Shown here: positions 56,407-64,000 of the stretch, one piece after another
Numbering within the stretch: the first letter of the stretch is position 1
Layout of the letters: each line of letters starts with the position of its first letter
Assembly (NCBI RefSeq): GCF_019931195.1
Contig: NZ_JAIOUO010000003.1
Span: forward strand, 1 to 64,000
Reading direction: 5' to 3'
Source of the DNA: Marinobacter sp. F4216
GTDB lineage: Bacteria; Pseudomonadota; Gammaproteobacteria; Pseudomonadales; Oleiphilaceae
Length of the DNA: 64,000 nt
Notes under the pieces: generated by a model
The model's input: only the letters and a program-made list of their open reading frames with translations
The model's database searches: none
Told to the model about the DNA's origin: nothing
Made by a program: the position numbers and the translations under genes

Positions 56407-57758
56407 TCTTCACCTCCGGTGATCCCAAGTGCTTCTTCAAGCTCCACCAGCGCATCAGTCAGACCGGTAGCAAGTCGCTGCATATGAGGCACGGAATCCC
56501 GGCAGGCAATAATGCCAACATTGAGAGTGCCCGCATGGCTGTAACAGGTGAAGCTGACGGCCATTCCCTGAAACACAATGTTGGCCGGATAAAGGTGCAG
56601 CAGGCGGGCACCACGAAGGTACTTCTCCTGGCGCCCGCCAGGCACATTCGATACCACGGTGTTGAACATGGGGCGACCTGTACCTCCCATGCCAGAAAGC
56701 ATTTTCAAGATAGCTGGGGCCATACTGGCCAGCGAATAAGGCACGCGCATTTGCGGTGACAGTTCCTGAATGTGTTTTTTTGCCTCGGATGTGGACGCAT
56801 GAATCTCATGGAGCCTGACCGCCGGGTCGGCAATGTTGGTCCCGACAATGCTGTAAATCATCCCCACGGCATTGCCACTGCTCGTATCACCAGCCTCCCG
56901 GAGCGACATAGGAATGGCGGCCGTCAGGCTTTCCTTTGGCAGAGCAGTAATGTCCTTCAGATATCGCCTTAAACTGCCCCCGACCAGGCAAGCCACAACA
57001 TCGTTGAGGGTGACGCCCTCATGGCGGGCTACCGCTTTCAAGCGTTCCAGTGGGAAGGCTTGGGTGGAAAACCGACGCTGGGGGCCTATACGACCGTTCA
57101 ACGGGCTACGGGGCGCTGATCGCAACGTAGTCAGGGAGTCATCCTCGCCAAACATCTTGAGAACGTTTTTCGCGGTACCCACCGTCTCGCTGAGTGATGG
57201 CAGCTTCAGTCGTTTCAGGGCAAGCGGTTTTTCGGGGGCAGCATGCACCCAGAAAGGCGGAGTGGTCAGATCGTCTTTGTGGTCAGACAGTCCGTTCATC
57301 AAAAGGGAGGCGCCGCTGACGCCGTCGACAATGGAGTGGTGAAATTTTACGTAGATGGCAAATCGATCACCTTCAAGGCCATCGATCACCACGCATTCCC
57401 AAAGCAGTTTTCGCAGATCCATGGGCTGACTGTGCAACTGGGCGACCAGCTGGCCCAACTCCTTTTCGCCTCCGGGTGCAGGCAGCGACAGGTGTCGCAG
57501 ATGATATTCCAGATCCGGATCATAAGAAGTCACCAATGAAGGCGCCAGCTGCCAGCGAGAACCCGATACCAGCACTTTGTTCCACGGTGACGTAATGCGG
57601 GTTTCTTTGCGACCATCTTCCATCAGTTTCCTCACGAAACTGGCAACACCCTCTTCGGGTGCCTCGAACACCATCAACGCCGCAACATGCATCGGGGTTC
57701 GAGGGGTCTCAAGCTGAATGAATGCCGAGTCCATCGGGGAAAGTTTGGAAGAGTTCAT
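56397..57758 (-). CDS. Wax ester synthase / diacylglycerol acyltransferase (WS/DGAT), first gene
   Basis: A 453-residue WS/DGAT with the catalytic HHSIVDG (His140, His141, Asp145), LNDVVACLVGGS and VVSNVPGGRQEKYLRGA. It has LLW (118-120) where the family usually has PLW, the one visible departure from consensus. The related downstream copy keeps PLW. Its ATG overlaps the stop of a possible small upstream gene (57755-57895). Two non-identical copies suggest different chain-length or acceptor preferences. Confidence 0.93.
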   Translation of the reverse strand: MNSSKLSPMDSAFIQLETPRTPMHVAALMVFEAPEEGVASFVRKLMEDGRKETRITSPWNKVLVSGSRWQLAPSLVTSYDPDLEYHLRHLSLPAPGGEKELGQLVAQLHSQPMDLRKLLWECVVIDGLEGDRFAIYVKFHHSIVDGVSGASLLMNGLSDHKDDLTTPPFWVHAAPEKPLALKRLKLPSLSETVGTAKNVLKMFGEDDSLTTLRSAPRSPLNGRIGPQRRFSTQAFPLERLKAVARHEGVTLNDVVACLVGGSLRRYLKDITALPKESLTAAIPMSLREAGDTSSGNAVGMIYSIVGTNIADPAVRLHEIHASTSEAKKHIQELSPQMRVPYSLASMAPAILKMLSGMGGTGRPMFNTVVSNVPGGRQEKYLRGARLLHLYPANIVFQGMAVSFTCYSHAGTLNVGIIACRDSVPHMQRLATGLTDALVELEEALGITGGEECP

Positions 57759-57895
57759 ATCCCTGTATCTCCAGTGCAGCTTGGCTCGCCCATCAGCTCG
57801 CGAATAAATACGATGATGTCTTCCCGTGCCTGTCTGGCCTCAGGAAACCAATCTTCCAGTAACGGAAAGGCATGGGGTAATTCAGTCCAGAGCAT
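57755..57895 (-). CDS. Possible small gene coupled to the wax ester synthase operon
   Basis: A 46-codon frame reads MLWTELPHAFPLLEDWFPEA and ends GEPSCTGDTGI; its TGA overlaps the ATG of the first WS/DGAT gene (ATGA). AAAGGAG lies before the ATG, and an alternative GTG start at 57910 would give 51 codons. The frame is closed by a stop further upstream. I do not recognise the product. Its coupling suggests a real small protein or a leader peptide controlling WS/DGAT translation; it may also be chance. Confidence 0.45.
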   Translation of the reverse strand: MLWTELPHAFPLLEDWFPEARQAREDIIVFIRELMGEPSCTGDTGI

Positions 57896-57910
57896 GAGCT
57901 CCTTTACCAC

Positions 57911-58158
57911 TTCTGCCCTGGTAAGGCGTCGCGGCGGCTACAACCGCGGGCGCCATTATGGGTACCAATACGACATATTGTAGCTCTCTCTGTCAGGTTT
58001 TTTTGAAGTTACCCAATGTCCGCTTTTCCACGCGTGATTTCTTGCTCGTACAAGGCGCTCTTGACTCTGACGGTTGAGATAAGCGCCGGTAAGCTGGGCG
58101 GTGTACCTGATTCGCAAACTCACACCAAATTAAACGACAAGCAGTGGGCCATAGTGCC
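57911..58158. other. Intergenic stretch upstream of the WS/DGAT operon
   Basis: About 250 bases between the small coupled frame and the DUF302 gene. On the minus strand a TACAAT (-10-like) at 57976-57971 lies after a run of As, without a clear -35. No gene is supported here. Confidence 0.35.
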
Positions 58159-58545
58159 TCAAACCGCTTTCACCACCTCCGACAGCATATCCCGCACCTG
58201 TCCCGCGATTTCCTTTAGCTCGTCGTTGTCGATGGCACTCATGGAAGACACCGGATCTATCGCACTTACCTCAATGCCTTCCGTTACCTCACGAAGAATC
58301 ACGTTGCAGGGCAGCATGGCCCCTACCCTGGGCTCCACACCGATGGCTTCCCACGCCATGTTGGGGTTACAGGCCCCGAGAATCCGGTAAGCGTCCATGT
58401 CCTTGTCGAGCTTCTTCTTCATCGTGGCTTTGACGTCAATTTCCGTCAGCACACCGAAGCCGCGGTCAGCCAGTGCCTTGCGGGTACGTTCATCGACTTG
58501 GTCAAATCCGGCGCCCTGAATGAGTCGGTTGATGGTGTAAGACAT
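58159..58545 (-). CDS. DUF302 domain protein
   Basis: The 128-residue protein matches DUF302: ALADRGFGVLTEIDVKATMK, YRILGACNPNMAWEA, VGAMLPCNVILRE. It has no signal peptide. Related proteins occur with sulfur or metal genes, but the function is unknown. It is transcribed alone leftwards. Confidence 0.88.
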   Translation of the reverse strand: MSYTINRLIQGAGFDQVDERTRKALADRGFGVLTEIDVKATMKKKLDKDMDAYRILGACNPNMAWEAIGVEPRVGAMLPCNVILREVTEGIEVSAIDPVSSMSAIDNDELKEIAGQVRDMLSEVVKAV

Positions 58546-58679
58546 AGAGGCTCCTTATTCAATTGCGATTGAGATTGCTATAGGTTTAGCACCTCAAGCG
58601 AGGTTTTGTCGGTATTATCGAGTTGGCCAGTAGATTGGCAGGACAGCAAGCCCCCCGTAAACCAACGGCAATAGACACG

Positions 58680-59960
58680 ATGGATCGCCCACACTCCGCC
58701 TACCCACTACCCATGACGCTCGTCACCCTGAGCGCACTGTATCTGGCGCAGGGTTTGCCTTCGGGACTGTTTGCCCATGCCCTGCCCGTGTTCTGGCGGG
58801 AAGCCGGTGTGAGCCTGGCGTGGATCGGGGCACTGAAGCTGCTTGCCCTGCCCTGGGTGCTCAAAGCACTGTGGGCGCCGAAAATCGATCAGAGCCTGCA
58901 ACGGGGCATTCCGCCAGCGCGTTGGCTGACACGCCTGCAATTACCCGCCGCCATGCTCCTTTTTGCTCTGGGTTGGATTGGACTCGCGCCGGGAGGTTCC
59001 ACCCTCGCACTTGTCACAGCGTTGGTGCTGGCCATCAATCTGCTGATGGCGACCCAGGACATTGTGACCGATGGACTATCTGTTCGCTGGATTCCCGCCC
59101 GGTGGCGTGGTCACGTCAATACCATTCAGGTTGCCGGGTACAAAGTGGGCATGCTGGCTGGTGGCGCATTGCTACTGATGCTTGCCCAGCATATGCCGCA
59201 CGTCGCGGCGATTGGCATTCCCGCCGGTTTGCTGGTCGTTCTGTACCTGTTTGTACGCACCTACGCGCCAATGCGGGCGCCTCTGGCTGAAGAGGCCATT
59301 GATCCCAATCATGTTCGCGCCACCGGGGAAGAAAGCCACCAGCCATTTAGGGAGGGTTTGATTGGCTTTCTGAAACGCCCGGGTATGGCCTTCTGGGTTG
59401 CCATACTCGCCTGCTACAAGATCGCGGATGCCATGGGCTCTGGCATGATTCGCCCGATGTTGACGGATGGCGGCTGGACCTCTGGCGACATAGGCACTTT
59501 CACACTGATCACCACGGTGGCAGGTCTGCTCGGGGCCGCACTCGGCGGCTGGCTGTATCAGAAACTGGGTAGCCGCCGAAGCCTGATATACGCGGGCTTG
59601 GCCCAGGCTTCAACGATGGCCGCCTGGGCACTGGTGGCCCTGCAAGGCATTAATACGACTCTGGTATACACGATCGGTCTGTTGGAGCAACTGGCCGACG
59701 GCTGTTCAACCGTTGCCCTGTTCGCGGTGATGATGAGCCTGTGCCGGAAAGACTGGGCGGGTACCGACTTTACCCTGCAGGCGTCAATTCAGGTTGTTAC
59801 GGCCGGTTTGTTCGGGCTGGTGGGCGGAGTCATCGCACAGGTGACCAGCTACGCCTTTATGCTCCTGTTCGCCGGTGGACTCGGCGTCCTTGTTCTTCTG
59901 GTGTTCGCGCTGAGGACACGCAAACATCATAATCACCTGTTTCGCGGACAGCCAACCTGA
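58680..59960 (+). CDS. MFS transporter (AmpG-like)
   Basis: A 426-residue major facilitator protein with about 12 hydrophobic segments, the YLAQGLPSGLFAHALPVFWR start that is typical of AmpG-like and siderophore/peptidoglycan fragment permeases, and the ATQDIVTDGLSVRWI segment. Substrate unknown: muropeptide or siderophore-like compounds are possible by family. ATG 58680 is chosen; the ribosome site is weak. Confidence 0.85.
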   Translation: MDRPHSAYPLPMTLVTLSALYLAQGLPSGLFAHALPVFWREAGVSLAWIGALKLLALPWVLKALWAPKIDQSLQRGIPPARWLTRLQLPAAMLLFALGWIGLAPGGSTLALVTALVLAINLLMATQDIVTDGLSVRWIPARWRGHVNTIQVAGYKVGMLAGGALLLMLAQHMPHVAAIGIPAGLLVVLYLFVRTYAPMRAPLAEEAIDPNHVRATGEESHQPFREGLIGFLKRPGMAFWVAILACYKIADAMGSGMIRPMLTDGGWTSGDIGTFTLITTVAGLLGAALGGWLYQKLGSRRSLIYAGLAQASTMAAWALVALQGINTTLVYTIGLLEQLADGCSTVALFAVMMSLCRKDWAGTDFTLQASIQVVTAGLFGLVGGVIAQVTSYAFMLLFAGGLGVLVLLVFALRTRKHHNHLFRGQPT

Positions 59961-60073
59961 TCGTCTAATAATCAGTACGTTGCATAGTCGCCGCCTTTTG
60001 CTGAGGCCTTTTCGGTGTATTATTTAGCGACACGTCCAGCATTCGCCGATACGGCAGGGAACAGGAGTTTGTC

Positions 60074-61783
60074 GTGACCACCCTCGTACAGAACAAAAAA
60101 TCAGGGCTTGGTGTTAACCTCTTTGGGCTTATCTTTCTCCTGGTGGGTCTTGGAGTCTTTATCGGAGGGCCGGTTCATACCGTCTATGAGCATATCGGCA
60201 CCGGTGACTGGCGGCAGGTACCCGCCAACCTCGACTCCATTGAAGTCAAAACCCACCGGGGCTCTGACTCCACTACCTACTCCATTCGAGCGTCTTACCG
60301 TTACGAATACAACGGGAGAACCTTCTCCGCGTCCCGGGTCGGCTACGATCGGGGCAGCGATAACCTCAGCGACTACCACTATGAGGTTGTGAGCCGGCTC
60401 AGGCACATCAGCAATCGGGGAGGTTTAACGGCGTGGATTAATCCGGAAGCCCCTTCAGAAAGTTACCTTGTACGGGAGTTACGCTGGGAAAAGCTGGCGT
60501 TCGGTTCCATTTTCGGCATCGTCTTTGCCGGAGGGGGATTGTTTGTCATGTTCCTGGCTCGCCGGCAAACAGCTTCAGGTGTGCCAGGCACAAACGGTCA
60601 GCTTATTTACTCATCCGAGAAACAGGGTTTCTGGATGTTTGCCTTCATGTCCTTCCTATTTATTGGCGTCAGCCTGCCGGTTACCCTCAAATTACCGGAG
60701 GAAATCGGCAAAGGTAATTGGGCAATTTTGCTGGCACTGGCGTTTCCCGCTATCGGAATCTGGCTGGGTTTTAAAGCCAGGGAAGCGCGCAAAAACTGGC
60801 GCTTTTACGGCCCGACTCCGTTGATGCTTAATCCGACTCCGGGGCAGGTGGGAGGCGATATTGGAGGATCAATCGCCCTCCCCGGCCGACTGCCACCGGG
60901 AACCTGGAAAGTGACGTTGCAATGCGTGCGAGTCAGGATCAGCGGAGGCAAAAACAGCCGTCGAAGTGAATCGGTGGCGTGGCAAGAAGATCAGGTACCT
61001 GAGATCTCCCGGGAGTCATCGGGTTCCGTCGCCCGTTTTGTCTTCACCCCGCCGACCAGCCTGCCCGAGACGGACAATCAGGGAAATCGCATGGTGAAAT
61101 GGCGGGTTTTGCTGGATGGCCCAAAAGAACCGGTACCGATGGAACGCACCTTCGAGATCCCGGTCATGAAGGGCACCCAGACCTCTTCCATCAAAATCAC
61201 CGAGGCACACCTCGAAAAGACCGAGCGTCAGACCCAAACACAGTCCATCGCCTCTGCTGCCGAGCAGATTGACGTTGCCCCCTCCGGCTCGGGCTGGCTG
61301 ATTACCAGCCGACATGGCCGGCATACCGGGATGACTCTGGGCGTTATGTTCGTCGGCCTGCTCTTCAGCGCAGCGAGCATTGGACTGGGCTATATGGCCG
61401 CGAAAGAGGGCTTCATGCTCTACGTGATGGCCGGCGCCTTCGGCCTGTTCGGTTTCCCGATGCTCATTGGTGGCCTGTTCATGGCCGGTAGAAGCCTGAA
61501 AGCACACATCAGTGGCCCCCAGGTGGAAGTCGTCCGCTACTGGTTTGGCAAGGCTTTGTGGAAACGACAGGGCACCCTGACCAGTACCCACCAACTCACG
61601 CTAAAATCCAGTGGCAGCATGAGTTCCGGTCGGAAAACAACGGAATTCTTCTCGCTGGCCTTCAAGGATGCCAGGGACGGCAAGGACATTCGCATCGCCG
61701 AGGGCATCGCCGAGGGCATTTCCGGTCGCAGGCCCGCCGAAGCGTTGCAGGAGCAGCTATCGAAACTGATCGGACTAAAATAG
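60074..61783 (+). CDS. DUF3592 membrane protein
   Basis: A 569-residue protein with GTG start (AGGAG seven bases upstream). It has an N-terminal transmembrane helix (about 14-35), an extracytoplasmic DUF3592 domain ([20 protein letters not shown]), further helices near 140-160, 185-205 and 215-235, and a C-terminal pair (about 417-470). The function is unknown. Codon use matches neighbours. A GDPD gene starts 37 bases downstream with a good ribosome site and may be co-transcribed. Confidence 0.8.
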   Translation: MTTLVQNKKSGLGVNLFGLIFLLVGLGVFIGGPVHTVYEHIGTGDWRQVPANLDSIEVKTHRGSDSTTYSIRASYRYEYNGRTFSASRVGYDRGSDNLSDYHYEVVSRLRHISNRGGLTAWINPEAPSESYLVRELRWEKLAFGSIFGIVFAGGGLFVMFLARRQTASGVPGTNGQLIYSSEKQGFWMFAFMSFLFIGVSLPVTLKLPEEIGKGNWAILLALAFPAIGIWLGFKAREARKNWRFYGPTPLMLNPTPGQVGGDIGGSIALPGRLPPGTWKVTLQCVRVRISGGKNSRRSESVAWQEDQVPEISRESSGSVARFVFTPPTSLPETDNQGNRMVKWRVLLDGPKEPVPMERTFEIPVMKGTQTSSIKITEAHLEKTERQTQTQSIASAAEQIDVAPSGSGWLITSRHGRHTGMTLGVMFVGLLFSAASIGLGYMAAKEGFMLYVMAGAFGLFGFPMLIGGLFMAGRSLKAHISGPQVEVVRYWFGKALWKRQGTLTSTHQLTLKSSGSMSSGRKTTEFFSLAFKDARDGKDIRIAEGIAEGISGRRPAEALQEQLSKLIGLK

Positions 61784-61820
61784 TGAGGGTTCCGGCCTGC
61801 CGATTCAGAAGGAGCCGAAG

Positions 61821-63101
61821 ATGAATCTCACCAAAGGCATTAAAGCATCCGTTGTCCTGACCACGTTGTTGGCATCCCATGCCTTTGCCGGAAGTGACGA
61901 CGGTCATAACAGGGATGATCACGCCAGGACATCCGTTGAGCTGGGCCCCAGACCTTTCTATCTGGTGGACAACATGGAAGACAGCCCGCTCAAACACCAA
62001 CTGCAGTCCTGCGAAACCAGAGTTTTCAAACCCAGCGATTTCTCCATTGGTCACCGGGGAGCCCCCCTGCAGTTCCCCGAACACACCCGGGAATCGTACA
62101 TGGCCGCTGCTGCCATGGGTGCCGGCATTCTCGAGTGCGACGTGGCGTTCACCAGGGACCGACAGCTGGTATGCCGCCACGCCCAGAACGACCTGCACAG
62201 CACCACCAACATCGTGACCGTGCCGGAACTGAACGCCAAATGCACCCAGCCGTTCGTTCCCGCGGACCCGTCATCGGGTAAACCGGCCCAGGCAGAATGC
62301 CGCACCAGTGACATCACACTCACCGAGTTCAAAACCCTCCGGGGCAAAATGGATGGCTACAATCCCGATGCCACCACGCCCGAAGAGTACCTCGACGGCA
62401 CCGCCGAGTGGCGAACCGACCTTTACGCCACCAGTGGCACCCTGCTGAGCCACCGCGAAAGCATCGAACTGTTCAAGAAACTGGGCGTCAAGTTTACCCC
62501 GGAGCTGAAACGTCCCGTGGTGGAAATGCCGTATGAGGGCGACTACAGCCAGCAGGATTACGCCCGCCAGATGATCAACGACTACGTCCACGCAGGCGTT
62601 GCGCCTGAGGACGTGTGGCCACAGTCGTTTTATCCCGATGATGTGCTGTTCTGGATTAATGAGATGCCCGCATTCGGTCGGCAGGCAGTCTTTCTCGATC
62701 AGGACGCCATAACGCCTGACAACAGTTCGCCGGCCTACATGAAGAGTCTCAAAGCTCAGGGGTTAAACATCATAGGGCCTGCACTCTGGAAGATGCTGAC
62801 GCTGGATGCCCGTGGTGACATCGTCGCGTCCGACTACGCAAAAAATGCCCGCGCCGCCGGGCTGGACATGGTTGCCTGGACCGTCGAGCGCAGCGGCCCT
62901 CTGGCAAACGGGGGTGGCTGGTACCACCAGACCATCTCGGAGGCCATCGACCGGGATGGCGACACCTTCGAAGTGATTGATGCCCTGGCCCGCAAAGTTG
63001 GCGTGATCGGCATATTTTCCGACTGGCCTGCGACCACCACCTACTACGCCAACTGCATGACCCTGATCCCCAGCCACACCTCTTACGATCGACGCCACTG
63101 A
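61821..63101 (+). CDS. Exported glycerophosphodiester phosphodiesterase-family protein
   Basis: The 426-residue protein has a signal peptide cleaved near residue 23 (SHAFA) and GDPD motifs: [12 protein letters not shown] (78-89), ECDV (Glu105, Asp107), His120 and a C-terminal W-T-V segment. GDPDs hydrolyse deacylated phospholipids to glycerol-3-phosphate. A long insertion after His120 sets it apart from GlpQ. AAGGAG lies 8 bases before the ATG. Confidence 0.88.
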   Translation: MNLTKGIKASVVLTTLLASHAFAGSDDGHNRDDHARTSVELGPRPFYLVDNMEDSPLKHQLQSCETRVFKPSDFSIGHRGAPLQFPEHTRESYMAAAAMGAGILECDVAFTRDRQLVCRHAQNDLHSTTNIVTVPELNAKCTQPFVPADPSSGKPAQAECRTSDITLTEFKTLRGKMDGYNPDATTPEEYLDGTAEWRTDLYATSGTLLSHRESIELFKKLGVKFTPELKRPVVEMPYEGDYSQQDYARQMINDYVHAGVAPEDVWPQSFYPDDVLFWINEMPAFGRQAVFLDQDAITPDNSSPAYMKSLKAQGLNIIGPALWKMLTLDARGDIVASDYAKNARAAGLDMVAWTVERSGPLANGGGWYHQTISEAIDRDGDTFEVIDALARKVGVIGIFSDWPATTTYYANCMTLIPSHTSYDRRH

Positions 63102-63152
63102 TGCCCTGCCCCGTCCAAAGGCCGGGGTTTACTGCTACCTCACCGGCTACCC

Positions 63153-63590
63153 TCAGGAAGCAAAGGCTACGGAAACCTCAAGACGCTTTTCAGCCGATAA
63201 TGAATTGGTGATCAGGCAATTATGCTCGGCCTTCTCGAGCATCCGCCTGGCCTTGGCTTCATCGACCCCCTCTGGGACCGTCAAGCTGGCGCGAACCACA
63301 AACTGAGTGAATCTGGTTACCCGCTCCACACGTTCCAGCGTGCCTTCCACGTCGCAGGTGAGCGACGTCCAATCGAGCTTCGAAGCACGAGCGATGGCCC
63401 GAAACGTCAAAATGAAACAGTCGGCGACAGAGGCTACCAACAAACTCTCTGGCGACCATTTGTCGCCGGGGCCGCCAAACTCGGGTGGCGGTGCGGATGG
63501 AATATCCTGCACGCCATCGCTGGACAGGTTCACATCGCCTTCTGGCTGTGCCACTGCAGCAGCCCGGTAGTGATGAGGCAATTCTTGCAT
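63153..63590 (-). CDS. OsmC family protein
   Basis: A 145-residue OsmC/Ohr-superfamily protein with the two redox cysteines Cys58 (VADCF) and Cys125 (HNCL), characteristic of hydroperoxide reductases. It would reduce organic hydroperoxides. ATG 63590 follows AGGAGA nine bases upstream; a longer in-frame reading overlaps the neighbouring gene and is unlikely. It is convergent with the GDPD gene. Confidence 0.88.
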   Translation of the reverse strand: MQELPHHYRAAAVAQPEGDVNLSSDGVQDIPSAPPPEFGGPGDKWSPESLLVASVADCFILTFRAIARASKLDWTSLTCDVEGTLERVERVTRFTQFVVRASLTVPEGVDEAKARRMLEKAEHNCLITNSLSAEKRLEVSVAFAS

Positions 63591-63619
63591 CGGATCGTCT
63601 CTCCTGATTCGGTAATCTA

Positions 63620-64000
63620 TTAACCTAGTATCGCCACCAGCCGCTGCCAAAGCATTCCCAACACCTCGTAGAACGCTCGTTCCGACTTCAGCTGGTTGCT
63701 CGCCTGCACGCTCAGATCCGGCGTCTCGCTACCCAATCGGATGGCGGGCGCAGGAATTGGTTCCAGCCCTTGCCGCTCAAAAAACCATACAGCCCTGACG
63801 AGGTGCGAGGCTTCCGTGACCAGGGCGAAGCGCCTGTCCATCAGCCAGGGTTTCATATGCTCGGCCTCCTCACCGGTATCCTTCGGTTCCGGGAATCGGC
63901 GAATCCGGCCCTCATCAACGCCCATGTTCCGGGCAATTGACGCCATCATGTCGGCGTGGGGGACCGGGTCATGCCGGGCATACCCAGAGACAAACAGCTG
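63620..64000 (-). CDS. DUF218 (YdcF/SanA/ElyC-like) protein, 5' end cut by the window edge
   Basis: The visible 126 residues include LFVSGYARHDPVPHADMMAS, reading from the right edge without a stop and with no start codon that must be used, so the gene begins outside the window. DPVPHADMM and ALVTEASHLVRAVWFFERQG fit the DUF218 family of membrane-associated proteins linked to envelope metabolism. An internal ATG at 63949 exists but the upstream frame stays open and family-like. Confidence 0.75.
   Translation of the reverse strand, partial: QLFVSGYARHDPVPHADMMASIARNMGVDEGRIRRFPEPKDTGEEAEHMKPWLMDRRFALVTEASHLVRAVWFFERQGLEPIPAPAIRLGSETPDLSVQASNQLKSERAFYEVLGMLWQRLVAILG

Noticed and set aside
40610-57967. 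Genomic island inserted at tRNA-Arg(CCU), spanning the catabolic cluster
   Set aside because: The only downstream match to the tRNA 3' end that I found is the 8 bases GGGTACCA at 57960-57967, which is too short to be a convincing attachment site, and no integrase is present.
1-64000. CRISPR array, prophage, toxin-antitoxin pair or restriction system
   Set aside because: No regularly spaced repeats, phage structural genes, or recognisable nuclease, methylase or toxin genes were found on either strand.

Overview
The window looks like a chromosomal segment of a marine gammaproteobacterium of the Marinobacter type. The strongest pointer is a 661-residue two-domain fatty acyl-CoA/aldehyde reductase at 33639-35624 that reads very like the Marinobacter wax-ester enzyme, together with a tandem pair of wax ester synthase/diacylglycerol acyltransferase (WS/DGAT) genes at 55063-57758. 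Several gene orders also match Pseudomonas and relatives (mtnA / mtaD-ubiG-mupP-yciK; pyrC-rnt; purL divergent from mltF). Species assignment is inference; no rRNA gene body lies in the window.

Layout. 1-460: the upstream end of an rRNA operon that reads leftwards off the window, with three tandem strong promoters and a boxB-boxA-boxC antitermination leader. 463-10607: purine synthesis (purT, purL), two Nudix hydrolases, a gamma carbonic anhydrase, lytic transglycosylase mltF and recX. 10778-20268: a DUF349 protein, a ComFB-like protein, a fadI-fadJ type beta-oxidation pair, the Prc protease and an HTH protein. 20315-26307: methylthioadenosine salvage (mtnA, mtaD), ubiG, mupP, a YciK-type SDR, a glutaredoxin-like protein, yaaA and a DUF2788 membrane protein. 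A 267-bp inverted-repeat element (26312-26578) follows, then rdgC. 27610-31476: a Pat/PatZ-like protein acetyltransferase divergent from a histone-deacetylase-family gene. 31834-40524: pyrC, rnt, the fatty acyl-CoA reductase, a small unknown gene, an M16 protease and two glycosyltransferase-like genes. 40610-40686: tRNA-Arg(CCU).

40699-51456 is the most distinctive block. It holds a leftward cluster of a class III aminotransferase, a two-subunit CoA-transferase, a polar amino-acid ABC transporter, a second deacetylase of the HDAC/acetylpolyamine amidohydrolase family, RidA, an ornithine-cyclodeaminase family protein and a DadA-like flavoprotein, with a divergent LysR regulator at its head. 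The enzymes suggest uptake and breakdown of an N-acylated diamino or beta-amino acid; the substrate is not known. 51458-54066 is a more AT-rich accessory patch with a PEP-CTERM protein and two overlapping LuxR-type regulators. 54498-64000 holds ytoQ, the two WS/DGAT genes with a possible small translationally coupled upstream gene, DUF302, an MFS permease, a DUF3592 membrane protein, an exported glycerophosphodiesterase-like protein, an OsmC protein and a DUF218 gene cut by the right edge.

No CRISPR array, prophage, intact transposase or integrase was seen.
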